A DNA stretch of 64,000 bases from Akkermansia sp. N21116 (GTDB lineage: Bacteria; Verrucomicrobiota; Verrucomicrobiia; Verrucomicrobiales; Akkermansiaceae), in the NCBI RefSeq assembly GCF_029854705.2, contig NZ_CP139035.1:930001-994000 (forward strand), read 5' to 3'. The position numbers and the translations under genes were made by a program. The notes beneath the pieces are model-generated. The model had not been told where the DNA came from, did not search any database, and worked only from the letters and a program-made list of their open reading frames with translations. Positions 28,701-35,769 of this stretch are shown in pieces. How positions within the stretch are numbered: the first letter of the stretch is position 1; every line of letters starts with the position of its first letter.

Positions 28701-28839
28701 CCGGCACGCTATGCGTGTTGAATACGATACTCTGCTCCAGTGGAATGAGCGTTGGAATTTATACGCCGGATACGGATTGGAACTTCGGGATCGTTCTACC
28801 TTGCATCAAGTTCATGCCGGAGTATCCTGGGCATTTTAA
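25702..28839 (+). CDS. Autotransporter with Pmp-like passenger (1045 aa)
   Basis: This is a surface protein secreted by the type Va route. A signal peptide covers about residues 1-23 (KLKLFLKRLFLFSSLLPLSA). The passenger repeats an N-T-G-D-I-x-F module and carries F-x-x-N tetrads (FENN, FRNN, FEGN, FIGN) near GGI/GAI motifs, recalling the FxxN and GGAI motifs of chlamydial polymorphic membrane proteins. It is expected to fold as a right-handed beta-helix. Residues about 705-722 are a VDP/IDP repeat linker. The C-terminal barrel spans about residues 765-1045 and ends in Phe (VSWAF). The start is supported by the AAGAAGGGA ribosome-binding site before ATG 25702. The gene is AT-richer than the giant autotransporter and lies just downstream of an inverted-repeat promoter element, so phase-variable expression is likely. 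The ligand is unknown. Confidence 0.9.
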   Translation: MKLKLFLKRLFLFSSLLPLSARGGEAREEISAGVYGNEHVEFFREEDVTYLLTGDGTVSYEGVFTLDRYFQPPINGDRQGVFGAESVHFTSEDKTSLNFYCTGFDPEALKNPTACRSFVYVQERQNAQVAFQNLGDLTFRSDDLNMMGITSGKNAGDYIRIVSFEDVGNISFQGLSSGGIYIMSSNHVSFTNTGDISFTDMNGSNDYKGAIFINQGETFSGATGKGDIFFDTTGNITFKNLRKTSSYIAAAGIYTGEGSVSFNNTGDILFENNEALQGAGGINVYDMYGRGGMLSFTNINGSIVFRNNAGKSTSSPAVVKGVGAILARGSFLLLNAGEVLFEGNTTDVVSAGAIYGDLRDGNSRSFTMSADRGNITFIGNAILDQQDVWLRAVRLDCAASNEINFRAQTGREITFYDGIDINGGGTGLLSGSPTLYINRIPNQEEREKYYAEGGHFGGSIRFTGIKTEEILKERLGNGDSVSLKEMVEKSRKVDVDAHVSVEGGTLAIEYGMVLDNSSSRTLKPSFTLKSGILEMTSGAALNSNKVVVSGRDAGSILRIGGTPVSAPEGIFERPSLKVSTFDISRGFNWDLMPFLATGDSGMEIQVGSSFKLGGTIGIMDTLDGYADKYWSEQREFSLFSFDGDTWKRKDGDPESLVSNTTGTSEIDSEYTYKGIWNYEWQDTDSDGTPDELVAVWSPREGEDPVDPIDPVDPVDPVDPVDPAKPSKAFPDRRGELALNSLWSSASNIAALGNTALGQLSDIRLSNKLSSRIWAMGLGDFARRHSRSGVDGYDYDGGGYSVGMDSDFGSDKGVWGIAFGQIYGHSRSRDYQSKTDQRTMMGTLYWGKLFPVDEKTWWTAKADVSWGFTDNCMKSVFTGGLNAHGDWNNRTWLVQTEISRSSVLSGQWIISPFVRLELTRGKEDGFSEDGSYARCFGSARLQRFTIPVGVSVSKAVTCYDKPWHHTLRLSYAGDVVRDIPEAGVYSFYSDFSWTARAVKPSRHAMRVEYDTLLQWNERWNLYAGYGLELRDRSTLHQVHAGVSWAF
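27814..27867 (+). repeat. 9-bp tandem repeat encoding VDP linker
   Basis: Six 9-bp units encode VDP-IDP-VDP(x4). The last four units (27832-27867) are identical copies of GTAGATCCG. The unit is a multiple of three, so slippage would change the length of the passenger-to-barrel linker without breaking the frame. Confidence 0.95.
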
Positions 28840-28906
28840 GATTGTTTCTTTCCTTGAACAACCGATATATAATATGAGCTTAATCTTTTGATGTCCGGAC
28901 AGAATC

Positions 28907-28935
28907 ATCCCGGCAACATACATTGTTGCCGGGAT
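28907..28935. terminator. Strong hairpin after the second autotransporter
   Basis: A perfect 11-bp stem (ATCCCGGCAAC / GTTGCCGGGAT) closes a 7-nt loop, 67 bp past the stop of the upstream autotransporter. The T tract after it is weak (GTGTTT), so termination efficiency is uncertain. It could serve either strand. Confidence 0.7.
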
Positions 28936-29180
28936 GTGTTTAGAGTAAATTGGATGTCGTAGTATTCATTGTAAATGGATACAATTTTTGCATTTTCTTG
29001 AAATACAGGCTTTCCTGCTATAAATAAAAACGGGCGGGGGTAATCGTCCCTTCTGCAGCTCCTCCTCCAGATCTCCAGTCGTAATGCTTTCATTCGGACC
29101 ATCTGTGGCCGCATCCGGATATGGAGCAGCAGAACGTCAAAAGTCATGCAGCGCAAGCCTCCCGGCGGCAGGAGAGGGCG

Positions 29181-29400
29181 TTATGCCGACAATCTGAATT
29201 CATTCGGGGAACATCCTGTATTTTTCTCGAACATGCGGTTCAGATAGTGAGGGTACTTGAACTCCAGTTCCTGTGATCTGCTTCCCTCGAAATAGAAATC
29301 CAGCAGGCGTTCAAACGTCGTCAGCACATCCCTGTTCAGCGACCGTCAAAGCGCGTGCAGTGGTTCAGGAGGATCTCGATAGTGATGTTCCAGATATGGA
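29181..29400 (-). pseudogene. Decayed AraC-family transcriptional regulator fragment
   Basis: Read on the minus strand, 29400 to about 29349 gives NITIEILLNHCTRF, which looks like the end of an AraC sensor domain. The frame then hits TGA. A shifted frame continues NRDVLTTFERLLDFYFEG and then YPHYLNRMFEKNTGCSPNEFR before TAA at 29181-29183. The last piece matches the second helix-turn-helix of AraC regulators (pattern YPxYLNRxFKxxTGxxPxEYR). The N-terminal domain and the first helix-turn-helix are missing or deleted, so it is a non-functional remnant. No ORF of normal length covers it. The family call is by eye from conserved motifs. Confidence 0.62.
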
Positions 29401-29421
29401 AAAAGGCTGAAACAGGCAAAA

Positions 29422-29457
29422 GAAAAGAGCCTCGATCCTTTCGGAATGAGGCTCTTA
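29422..29457 (-). terminator. Terminator downstream of tRNA-Asn
   Basis: On the minus strand, AAGAGCCTC (29457-29449) pairs with GAGGCTCTT (29434-29426) and is followed by a TTTTCTTTT tract. It sits a few bases after the 3' end of tRNA-Asn. Confidence 0.85.
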
Positions 29458-29461
29458 TTAG

Positions 29462-29536
29462 TGGCTCCCCCGGTTGGGCTCGAACCAACGACCTAGTGAT
29501 TAACAGTCACCCGCTCTACCGCTGAGCTACAGGGGA
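29462..29536 (-). tRNA. tRNA-Asn (GTT)
   Basis: The minus strand gives a complete cloverleaf: acceptor TCCCCTG pairs with CGGGGGA (one T-G pair), D-arm GCTCAGCGGTAGAGC, anticodon loop CTGTTAA with anticodon GTT (Asn), and T-arm GGTTCGAGCC. Discriminator G and an encoded CCA follow. Length is 75 nt including CCA. A terminator follows directly. Confidence 0.97.
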
Positions 29537-29654
29537 GTTACGTCCTTGAACGCGGAGCGTTTATATACGTATTCGTGTTTTTTGCCAAGAATAATTTTGT
29601 ATGAGAGACGTTTTTTTTGAGACAAAGGGTGTAAATCCTTCTGAATACCTTTTA

Positions 29655-29692
29655 TTATCAAAAAGAAAGGGCTACCATTATGGTAGCCCTTT
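29655..29692 (-). terminator. Terminator of the small outer-membrane protein gene
   Basis: On the minus strand, AAAGGGCTACCA (29692-29681) pairs with TGGTAGCCCTTT (29677-29666) around a 3-nt loop and is followed by a CTTTTTGATAA tail. It lies 27 bp after the stop codon of the gene at 29719-30366. Confidence 0.92.
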
Positions 29693-29718
29693 CGAAGTCA
29701 GATTGGATAAGGAAAGCC

Positions 29719-30366
29719 TTAGAAGTTCCAGGAGAACCCGGCTTCGATTACATGATAGGGATCGGCATCCTGAATCTTCAGCATTTCGTAGCCGATTACG
29801 AAGTCGGCGGAATCGCTGATGGAGAATTTGAAACCGGCGTTGGCAGTCCAAGTAAACTTGGTGTCGGAGTCCGTGTTGCTGTGGCTGGAACCAGGCGACT
29901 TGAAAGTAAGTTTATTATCGGTGAAGGATACGCCGCCTTTGGCTCCGATGTAGAACAAGGTAGAATCGGAAAGGGAGACATTGATGTTGTATCCGAGCAG
30001 AACCGGGATGGCGGTCAGGCGGGATTTCAGGGAGTCAATGCCGGGGAAGTTTTTGGTAGAGACGTTTTCAGAACCTCCAAGCATACCCGTCGTCAACGAA
30101 ATTTCATGAATGATCTGGTCGCCTTCGATGTAGTTCTGAAGGCCGATGAAACCACCTGCGATGTTGGGAAGTTCGTCATCGGAAGCCCAACCGTAAGCGC
30201 CTTTAATGGTCATGCCGAAGGTGGAATCGTACTTTTGGGTGTACTGACCGCAGGAAACTCCGGTTCCGGAGTCGGTGTACTTGGGGACGGGAACGGCAGC
30301 CTGTGCCGGAACGAATCCCAGTGCGAGGGCAAGGGAGGAGTAACGGAGGAATGACATGGTATTCAT
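29719..30366 (-). CDS. Small outer-membrane beta-barrel protein (215 aa)
   Basis: This is a predicted outer-membrane protein of the OmpA-barrel/OMP_b-brl type. A signal peptide (MNTMSFLRYSSLALALGFVPAQA) covers residues 1 to about 23. The mature part alternates hydrophobic and polar residues in strand-like blocks and ends in FSWNF, with the terminal Phe typical of barrel assembly signals. At about 190 mature residues it fits an 8-strand barrel. ATG 30366 is used; a second ATG three codons later is possible. No enzyme motif is seen, and porin, adhesin or structural roles are all possible. The gene is monocistronic, with its own terminator, and lies just outside the tRNA-Leu-bounded island. Confidence 0.8.
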   Translation of the reverse strand: MNTMSFLRYSSLALALGFVPAQAAVPVPKYTDSGTGVSCGQYTQKYDSTFGMTIKGAYGWASDDELPNIAGGFIGLQNYIEGDQIIHEISLTTGMLGGSENVSTKNFPGIDSLKSRLTAIPVLLGYNINVSLSDSTLFYIGAKGGVSFTDNKLTFKSPGSSHSNTDSDTKFTWTANAGFKFSISDSADFVIGYEMLKIQDADPYHVIEAGFSWNF

Positions 30367-30846
30367 TTCGTTGTCTGGTTAGTAGTGTTTTTCTGGAGAG
30401 GGTGTCTCGTTATGGTGATTGACCTGTCACAACCTGAGGTATCGCCCAGTTGCCGAAAAGAACGGAATGTCAAGGACGGCAAATTAGCTGGTTCTTATGT
30501 CTTGGTTGGGGGTAAGGTCAATGACAGGGCGCCTGCCAGATGGAGTTTTTGCTACGCAAAAACGCAACAACCTCTCACAGGCGGTTATCATATACTGCAT
30601 CATTACTTGCAGGGGGCGGTCTTGTCCATAAAAATTTTCCGTTTTGAGAGGAGAATTTGCTGATGAAGGGCCGGATGCCTGCTGAGAGGAGTACTACGAC
30701 GGTTGCGAAGCCACTAAGACGGGAGGCGCTTTATAAAAAGTGAGAATGAATACCAGAAAGAACAAAGATCAATGTTGAAGGATCAGAAAAAGGAGATCTT
30801 TGTCAAAATCGTTGAAGCTTTCCATCTCCCGGGAGCCCTTACAAGA
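30367..30846. other. Intergenic; one short hairpin
   Basis: No gene is supported; the 92-codon plus-strand frame (30385-30663) has no recognisable features. A perfect hairpin, GTTTTTGC-TAC-GCAAAAAC, occupies 30545-30563. The region should contain the minus-strand promoter for the outer-membrane protein gene, but I see no convincing -35/-10 pair. Confidence 0.5.
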
Positions 30847-30879
30847 AACCCTCTTCAAGTATTTCACTTAAAGAGGGTT
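30847..30879 (-). terminator. Terminator remaining from tRNA-Leu
   Basis: AACCCTCTT (30871-30879 on the minus strand) pairs with AAGAGGGTT (30847-30855). Extra inner pairing comes from AAGT/ACTT, and TTTCTTG follows on the minus strand. It lies directly after the tRNA-Leu 3' end, as a tRNA terminator would. Confidence 0.75.
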
Positions 30880-30882
30880 ATT

Positions 30883-30941
30883 TGGTACGCACGAAAGGAC
30901 TCGAACCTTCACAGGGTTGCCCCCACTAGAACCTGAATCTA
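30883..30941 (-). other. 3' half of tRNA-Leu(CAG): attachment-site scar of an integrated element
   Basis: The minus strand reads AGATTCAGGTTCT (anticodon arm, anticodon CAG), then a variable arm TAGTGGGGGCAACCCTG, the T-arm AAGGTTCGAGTCCTT, then TCGTGCGTACCA with encoded CCA. The 5' half of the tRNA (acceptor 5' strand and D-arm) is absent: the sequence to the right is unrelated. Such a 3'-end fragment next to an integrase is the usual product of integration into a tRNA gene. The intact tRNA-Leu should lie at the other end of the element, outside this window. A second copy was not seen here. Confidence 0.85.
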
Positions 30942-31038
30942 AACACTTTCATTCATTGTAAGTAATTTATGAATATGTCCCCCAGTTTGTCCCCTAATTC
31001 GTCTTGAGATTTTTTCTCTAAACTACTATCTTTGTTAC

Positions 31039-32379
31039 ATGAAGAGGAAACATGCCAAAGGACAATATGGCGGCAAAGTCAAACTCACCAAAGTTCAGAA
31101 GGCAGGTCGCCCTCCAGTCTGGCGGCTCCGTTTCGTTGACAAGGATACCGGGGAATGGAAAGAACGCACCTTCCGTGATTACGATGAAGCCCGGGCTCTC
31201 TACGATATGCATGACAAGGGGCATATCGACGATGCCCTGACAATATTCAATATGGTCGCAGAAAGTGAATCTATAGTCGAAATGTTCGCTATCCGCCTGT
31301 GGAGAAAATTTGGAAGGGATAACAACCTTCTGCAACATACACTTCAATATTTGTACCAACATGAAGATCCTGAAGAGGTAAAGGCATTTGCAACTGACCT
31401 CCTTTCGTGGTGGAAAGATGCGCTCACGGATACCAAAGAGCAGGAAATCAAGGATTTACTCGGATCGCAATTAAGCGTCATTGCTGACAATGTTGACATT
31501 ACTACCCCACAACCGTTCCCTGTGGGCGTTTCCTTGGAAGAAGCCATGGCGCAGTATCGAAAGGAGAGGCAGCTGATGCTGGATCGGGGACAATGCCAGC
31601 CGGCTCACCATAAGAACGTACTTCATGAACTCGATAAATGGCAGCAAGGCTGGGCCAACCGGGAGTTGTCATCAATTACCGCTGCCGAAATCAATGACAG
31701 ACTGGATTCGTTTCGGTATCAGGGAAAGCCCCTCTCGAATACCAGTAAATACAGGTACCGGGGTACGCTGAATGCCTTTTTCCTCTGGGCCATTCAGCAC
31801 GATTTGATTCAGAAAAACCCAGTCGCTTTGACTGTAGCTCCTTCCAAGAACCACATCTCCATTGGAATTCTTGCCCCGGATGAATTCCGTAAATTGCTTG
31901 AGTCAGCATTGAAATATGACCGTCCCATGCTTTCCCGTATTGTTCTACAGGGATTGTGCGGGCTAAGACGTTCAGAGGTGGTTCAGTACAAGGGCAAACC
32001 GGATGGACATGACGATATCTTTGTTTCTCGTGAAATCGCGAAAGGTCCCAAGGGGAAAACGAAGGATCGTTACATACCCACCTCTCCGCAAATCAAGGCA
32101 TGGCTGGCCGTTGGCGAATGGGAGCCAATGACCCGGGATGACGAACTCAGATATGGCTATCGCCTGGACCAGCTGGCGCTCAAAGCCGGCATCACGATAC
32201 CAAAGAATGCGTTGCGACACTCATTCGCGTCTTATCAGGCCGCTCTTCATCCCTTGCCGGATGTTGCCCGCTGGATGGGACATAGTGGAACACAAATGAC
32301 GGAATCTCACTACAGGCAAGGAGTTCCCGGCAAAGATGCGGAAGCATACTTCTCCATTATGCCGGATAGGGACAACTGA
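31039..32379 (+). CDS. Tyrosine recombinase / integrase of the tRNA-Leu element (446 aa)
   Basis: This phage-type integrase cuts and rejoins att sites through a Tyr-DNA intermediate. The N-terminal part (about 1-160) is a DNA-binding extension with a beta-rich WRLRFVDKDTG segment. A core-binding SAM-like domain lies at about 165-265 (LEEAMAQYRKERQLM...). The catalytic domain, about 275-446, shows GLCGLRRSEVV (Arg I), NALRHSFASY (Arg II; the usual His three residues earlier is Asn here), WMGHSG (the His/Trp position) and SHYRQG (catalytic Tyr). It begins 98 bp from the tRNA-Leu fragment, which identifies it as the element's integrase. It is convergent with the next gene, with only 9 bp between their stop codons. 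It could also invert the promoter segments to the left, but that is speculation. Confidence 0.9.
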   Translation: MKRKHAKGQYGGKVKLTKVQKAGRPPVWRLRFVDKDTGEWKERTFRDYDEARALYDMHDKGHIDDALTIFNMVAESESIVEMFAIRLWRKFGRDNNLLQHTLQYLYQHEDPEEVKAFATDLLSWWKDALTDTKEQEIKDLLGSQLSVIADNVDITTPQPFPVGVSLEEAMAQYRKERQLMLDRGQCQPAHHKNVLHELDKWQQGWANRELSSITAAEINDRLDSFRYQGKPLSNTSKYRYRGTLNAFFLWAIQHDLIQKNPVALTVAPSKNHISIGILAPDEFRKLLESALKYDRPMLSRIVLQGLCGLRRSEVVQYKGKPDGHDDIFVSREIAKGPKGKTKDRYIPTSPQIKAWLAVGEWEPMTRDDELRYGYRLDQLALKAGITIPKNALRHSFASYQAALHPLPDVARWMGHSGTQMTESHYRQGVPGKDAEAYFSIMPDRDN

Positions 32380-32388
32380 TATTTGTCT

Positions 32389-33597
32389 CTATAATTCATT
32401 CAAAAGAAATTCTTCCAGATTCATGTGGCGGATGCCCTCCTGATTATCGCCCAGAATTATATCGTTGAGCGTTACCACATACTTGGGATAATTGTCTTGA
32501 ACAGCCAGCAGATTCCCGAACTCCCGGGTGGCCGTCTTCTCATCAGCAACACTCAGACTCACCTGGACATAAAGTTTGTCTCCCGACTTGTCGGCAACAA
32601 AATCAATCTCCTGCTCCTTCAGCTGCCCGACATGGACGGAGTAGCCCTGCTGAATCAGATGCAGGTAAACCGCATTCTCCATTACCTTGTGAATATCCCG
32701 GCGGAAATTGAAGCCCCGGATGGCATGACTGATGCCGATATCCTCGAAGTAAAACTTTTCTCCCGTTTCGAAAATCTTCAAGCCCCCCACCTCGGCACGG
32801 GAAACCCGGTGAATCAGATAGGCATTGCTCAAGGCCCGCAGGTAATTCAGCGTCACCTGGGGAGACAGATCCACCCTCTGCGACTTCAGAAACTTGCTGA
32901 TATTATTGGCTGAAAACAGATTGCCGATATTGTCGGCCAGATAGGCCACGAGATCTTCCAGAAAATGCACATTGCGTATCTTCTCCCGGGCTACCGTATC
33001 CTTCAAAAGAATGGTGGAGTAGACGGAACGCAGATACTCGAAAGGAACATCGGCTTCCAACCCGATATGAGCCAGATAAGGCATACCGCCAAACGTCAGA
33101 TACTTCCTCAGGCTCTCCTGTCCGGCTTCCAGACGATGGAAGGTCAGGAATTCCCGGTAACTCAAGCTGTGAACATCGAAACTTACGGAACGTCCGGCCA
33201 GGTGAGTCGCCAGTTCCCCCGAAAGCATTTGAGCATTGCTGCCGGTGCAGAAAATATCGCACTTCTCCTCGGCCAGCAGACTGCGCAGGCAGAACTGGAA
33301 ACCCTCAATCTCCTGCACCTCATCAATGAACAGGTAATGGGACCCCGGCTTGTTCAGAAAAAGTTTCAGATGATGTGACAAATCCTCATGGGTACGAATA
33401 TCCCGGAATTGCTCCAGCTCCTTGTTGATGGAAATGATGTGCGCCTCCGGATCTTTCCTGCGAATTTCCTCCATTACCTGTCGCAGGATAAAACTCTTGC
33501 CGATACGACGCTGCCCGGTAAGAACCTTGATGATGTTCTTGTCGATAAACGGAGCAATGCGCTCGGTATATTGGGGCCGCGGAATAAGAGTTGTCAT
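32389..33597 (-). CDS. AAA_14/DUF4143 ATPase (402 aa)
   Basis: This is a P-loop ATPase of the archaeal/bacterial AAA_14 plus DUF4143 family, common in gut bacteria and often on mobile elements. Its physiological role is not settled. Walker A is TGQRRIGKS (about residues 27-35). Walker B is YLFIDEVQ (about 88-95), and sensor-1-like FCTGSNAQML follows. The C-terminal DUF4143 part contains a PD-(D/E)XK-like stretch (EIDFVADK...LYVQVSLS) that might be a nuclease relic, as seen in relatives. The start is well supported by AAGGAG seven bases before ATG 33597. The gene is alone on its strand between the two recombinases. Length is normal for the family. Confidence 0.9.
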   Translation of the reverse strand: MTTLIPRPQYTERIAPFIDKNIIKVLTGQRRIGKSFILRQVMEEIRRKDPEAHIISINKELEQFRDIRTHEDLSHHLKLFLNKPGSHYLFIDEVQEIEGFQFCLRSLLAEEKCDIFCTGSNAQMLSGELATHLAGRSVSFDVHSLSYREFLTFHRLEAGQESLRKYLTFGGMPYLAHIGLEADVPFEYLRSVYSTILLKDTVAREKIRNVHFLEDLVAYLADNIGNLFSANNISKFLKSQRVDLSPQVTLNYLRALSNAYLIHRVSRAEVGGLKIFETGEKFYFEDIGISHAIRGFNFRRDIHKVMENAVYLHLIQQGYSVHVGQLKEQEIDFVADKSGDKLYVQVSLSVADEKTATREFGNLLAVQDNYPKYVVTLNDIILGDNQEGIRHMNLEEFLLNEL

Positions 33598-33806
33598 TTT
33601 TTTCTCCTTACGATTGATAAAATAGTCCAGTCAAATAATTTTATCAACCATAATTGAAATATTTCCCATCTTCGCATCATCTATATGTGACGGTTTCATT
33701 ATCTGCCGTCATGTACTCATGACTCCACTATATGCTCTTCACCATCAGGTAAGGTACCAGGAAAAGCACTTGCGTTCTGGTTTCGCATACCGAGTCCCTT
33801 GCCTTA

Positions 33807-34814
33807 CTATTTAGCTTCTCGCCAGAACGCAGCAGCATCTTTTCGCAGAACAGGAGCCATATAGCGGCTTCTCAGTAATGAGGTATCACGGTGTCCCATT
33901 TCCATCTGTAACTCCGACAGGTTTCGGAAATAAGCAGCGTGATAACTTGCAAACGTGTGGCGACAAATATCAGGCACCCAGTTACTCTGGAAACCGGCAG
34001 CTCTGCGCAAAGCTTTCCATTTGCGTTTCCAATTTTGAGGAATATAGCGGTCTTTCTTCCTGATATTGTGAATCCCTCTTAGAGGTACGGCTCTGCCGCC
34101 GCCAGTCTTACTGACGGTAGACCGCACGATTACCAGACGCTCATCCCACTGGAAGTCAGTTTTCTGCAAACGGCTTACCTCAGTCGGCCTGATTCCGGCG
34201 TAAAGCATCAAATTCAAGGAAAAACGCATATTCCTGAATTCGGGGCGTGTAGCTGCTTCCTTCAGTTTTTCCACATCCTCCAGGGAAAGCGGCTTAATGT
34301 ATCTTTCTTTTATCTTGGGCACTTCAATGCGGACTACCGGGTTTACATCACACCATTCCTGGCGAATACCGTAAGTAAATATGCTGTGAAGAATGACGCG
34401 CCCCTTCGTATAACTGCTTGGACTTGAACCGAATGCCGTCTCTAAAATCTTTTTGCATTGAACAGGAGTCATGGAACGCAAAGGCAATTGGGCAACGCCC
34501 TCGACACGTAGAATCCGACGGACGAAATGGCGCAAGTCTCTTTTCGATGACGGTCTCAGATCCTTCCGGGCATCGACACTTGCCCAGGCTGCTACTTCCA
34601 AAGTGACTGTATGAGAGGCAGATTTTACAACGGACACTCCTTTTTGCAACGTGTTGCGGAGAAGAACAATCAGTTCTACCCGGTTGAGCCCCCGAGCCAA
34701 ATTACCCAGATTTTCAATAGCTTCTAGTATAAGACGAGCCAAATCGCACTGTGTAAGGTCAACCTTCTTCAGTAATTCTTTTGCAATGAGATTTTCAGTG
34801 AGTTCTTCATTCAT
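33807..34814 (-). CDS. Second tyrosine recombinase (335 aa)
   Basis: This tyrosine site-specific recombinase has an N-terminal helical part and SAM-like domain (about 1-160). Its catalytic domain shows LMLYAGIRPTEVSRLQ (Arg I), DICRHTFASYHAA (His-x-x-Arg box; Cys precedes Arg), MEMGHRDTS (His III) and LLRSRYMAP (nucleophile Tyr). I chose ATG 34814: the frame opens further to a TTG at 34841, but that extension is encoded by a T homopolymer and looks non-coding. It is divergent from the cluster beginning at about 35015. It could be a second integrase of the island or a DNA invertase for the two inverted-repeat segments upstream of the autotransporters. Confidence 0.88.
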   Translation of the reverse strand: MNEELTENLIAKELLKKVDLTQCDLARLILEAIENLGNLARGLNRVELIVLLRNTLQKGVSVVKSASHTVTLEVAAWASVDARKDLRPSSKRDLRHFVRRILRVEGVAQLPLRSMTPVQCKKILETAFGSSPSSYTKGRVILHSIFTYGIRQEWCDVNPVVRIEVPKIKERYIKPLSLEDVEKLKEAATRPEFRNMRFSLNLMLYAGIRPTEVSRLQKTDFQWDERLVIVRSTVSKTGGGRAVPLRGIHNIRKKDRYIPQNWKRKWKALRRAAGFQSNWVPDICRHTFASYHAAYFRNLSELQMEMGHRDTSLLRSRYMAPVLRKDAAAFWREAK

Positions 34815-35014
34815 AATGCTGATGTCAAAAAAAAAAATCAAAATGATATTTTTGAAATAATTGGGAAGGATTTAAGGGGATTTTTTTTCTCTGATTCTTC
34901 CGTGAATTATGGATGAAATTGTCATGGATTATTCCTGTTAATGTTTGGTTATCAAAGTACAAACACGGAATCAGCATTATGAATGCTGTATCGTGTTCTT
35001 CAGTAAGAAAATTT

Positions 35015-35767
35015 ATGGGATCGGGTCAACTGGTTAAATGTATTTGCAATCAAACGCATGGAGGCGATGTGTGCAGCCATTGCGGCTTGCCCCATTCTAC
35101 AGCTCGTTATCTCTCACGAACCGGTCCTCTGCTGCCGTTCTTCATTCTGGCCGGCATGGCTGCTGTCTTCTGTTTTAACCACTACAATATTGCAGATCGA
35201 CTGAACAGGCAGATCGAGGAAACTCAGGAGTTCATTCCCATAATTCTTAGCCCGGCAACTCCACTTTCCTCTAAACCAGATCCGAAACCAGATCCGAAAC
35301 CAGATCCGAAACCAGATCCGAAACCAGAACCGAAACCACTACCCCCCGAATTACTGGAAAAGAAGGCCTATCATATGCTGTACCTTCTGGTCGGTAGGTA
35401 TCCTGAGGGAGAATCCATTTCTACCATGTTTTCGGAAGAAATCCTTAATATGTCATTGGATATCAAAACATCCCGTGACGATATTCTGGAAAGTATGAAC
35501 AGGTTCCTTGCCAGATTTCCCGTACGCGTTGTCAGGCTAACCTCCTTAGGAAGAAAAGACCGGATGTTGGAAATAAATACCAGACGAATCTTTCTGGATG
35601 CAGACGGAGCGCGGCTGGATGTGTATGGCAAAACCGTTGTCATGCTGGATGCGGAGGGTCAAATCACAGGATTGTCTGATGACATTCAGGATACTCCTGC
35701 CGAACTAAGCAAAGGTTTCACTCCCATTGAATACTCTCGACAGAAAACTATCAGCAACAACCAATAA
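35015..35767 (+). CDS. Zinc-ribbon / single-TM protein with PDPK linker (about 250 aa)
   Basis: The function is unknown; this is probably the first gene of the chaperone/GTPase cluster. A short zinc-ribbon-like motif (CIC-x8-CSHC) begins a few residues in. A transmembrane segment follows (PLLPFFILAGMAAVFCF). Next comes a Pro-Asp-Pro-Lys repeat linker and a C-terminal alpha/beta domain of about 130 residues without a known motif. The start is uncertain: ATG 35015 places the zinc ribbon at the N terminus as in the GTPase gene at 45199, while in-frame ATGs at 34979 and 34913 are possible and none has a good ribosome-binding site. Two bases separate it from the next gene, so they are likely co-transcribed. 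The layout suggests a membrane sensor or scaffold with a cytoplasmic N terminus. Confidence 0.7.
   Translation: MGSGQLVKCICNQTHGGDVCSHCGLPHSTARYLSRTGPLLPFFILAGMAAVFCFNHYNIADRLNRQIEETQEFIPIILSPATPLSSKPDPKPDPKPDPKPDPKPEPKPLPPELLEKKAYHMLYLLVGRYPEGESISTMFSEEILNMSLDIKTSRDDILESMNRFLARFPVRVVRLTSLGRKDRMLEINTRRIFLDADGARLDVYGKTVVMLDAEGQITGLSDDIQDTPAELSKGFTPIEYSRQKTISNNQ
35276..35335 (+). repeat. 12-bp tandem repeat encoding PDPK
   Basis: Four exact copies of CCAGATCCGAAA are followed by one variant (CCAGAACCGAAA), giving PDPK x4 and PEPK. It forms the extended linker between the membrane segment and the C-terminal domain. Copy-number change would keep the frame. Confidence 0.97.
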
Positions 35768-35769
35768 AC

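Noticed and set aside
27814-35335. CRISPR array suggested by short tandem repeats
   Set aside because: The repeats at 27814-27867 and 35276-35335 are 9 and 12 bp, in frame and without spacers. No cas genes are present anywhere in the window.
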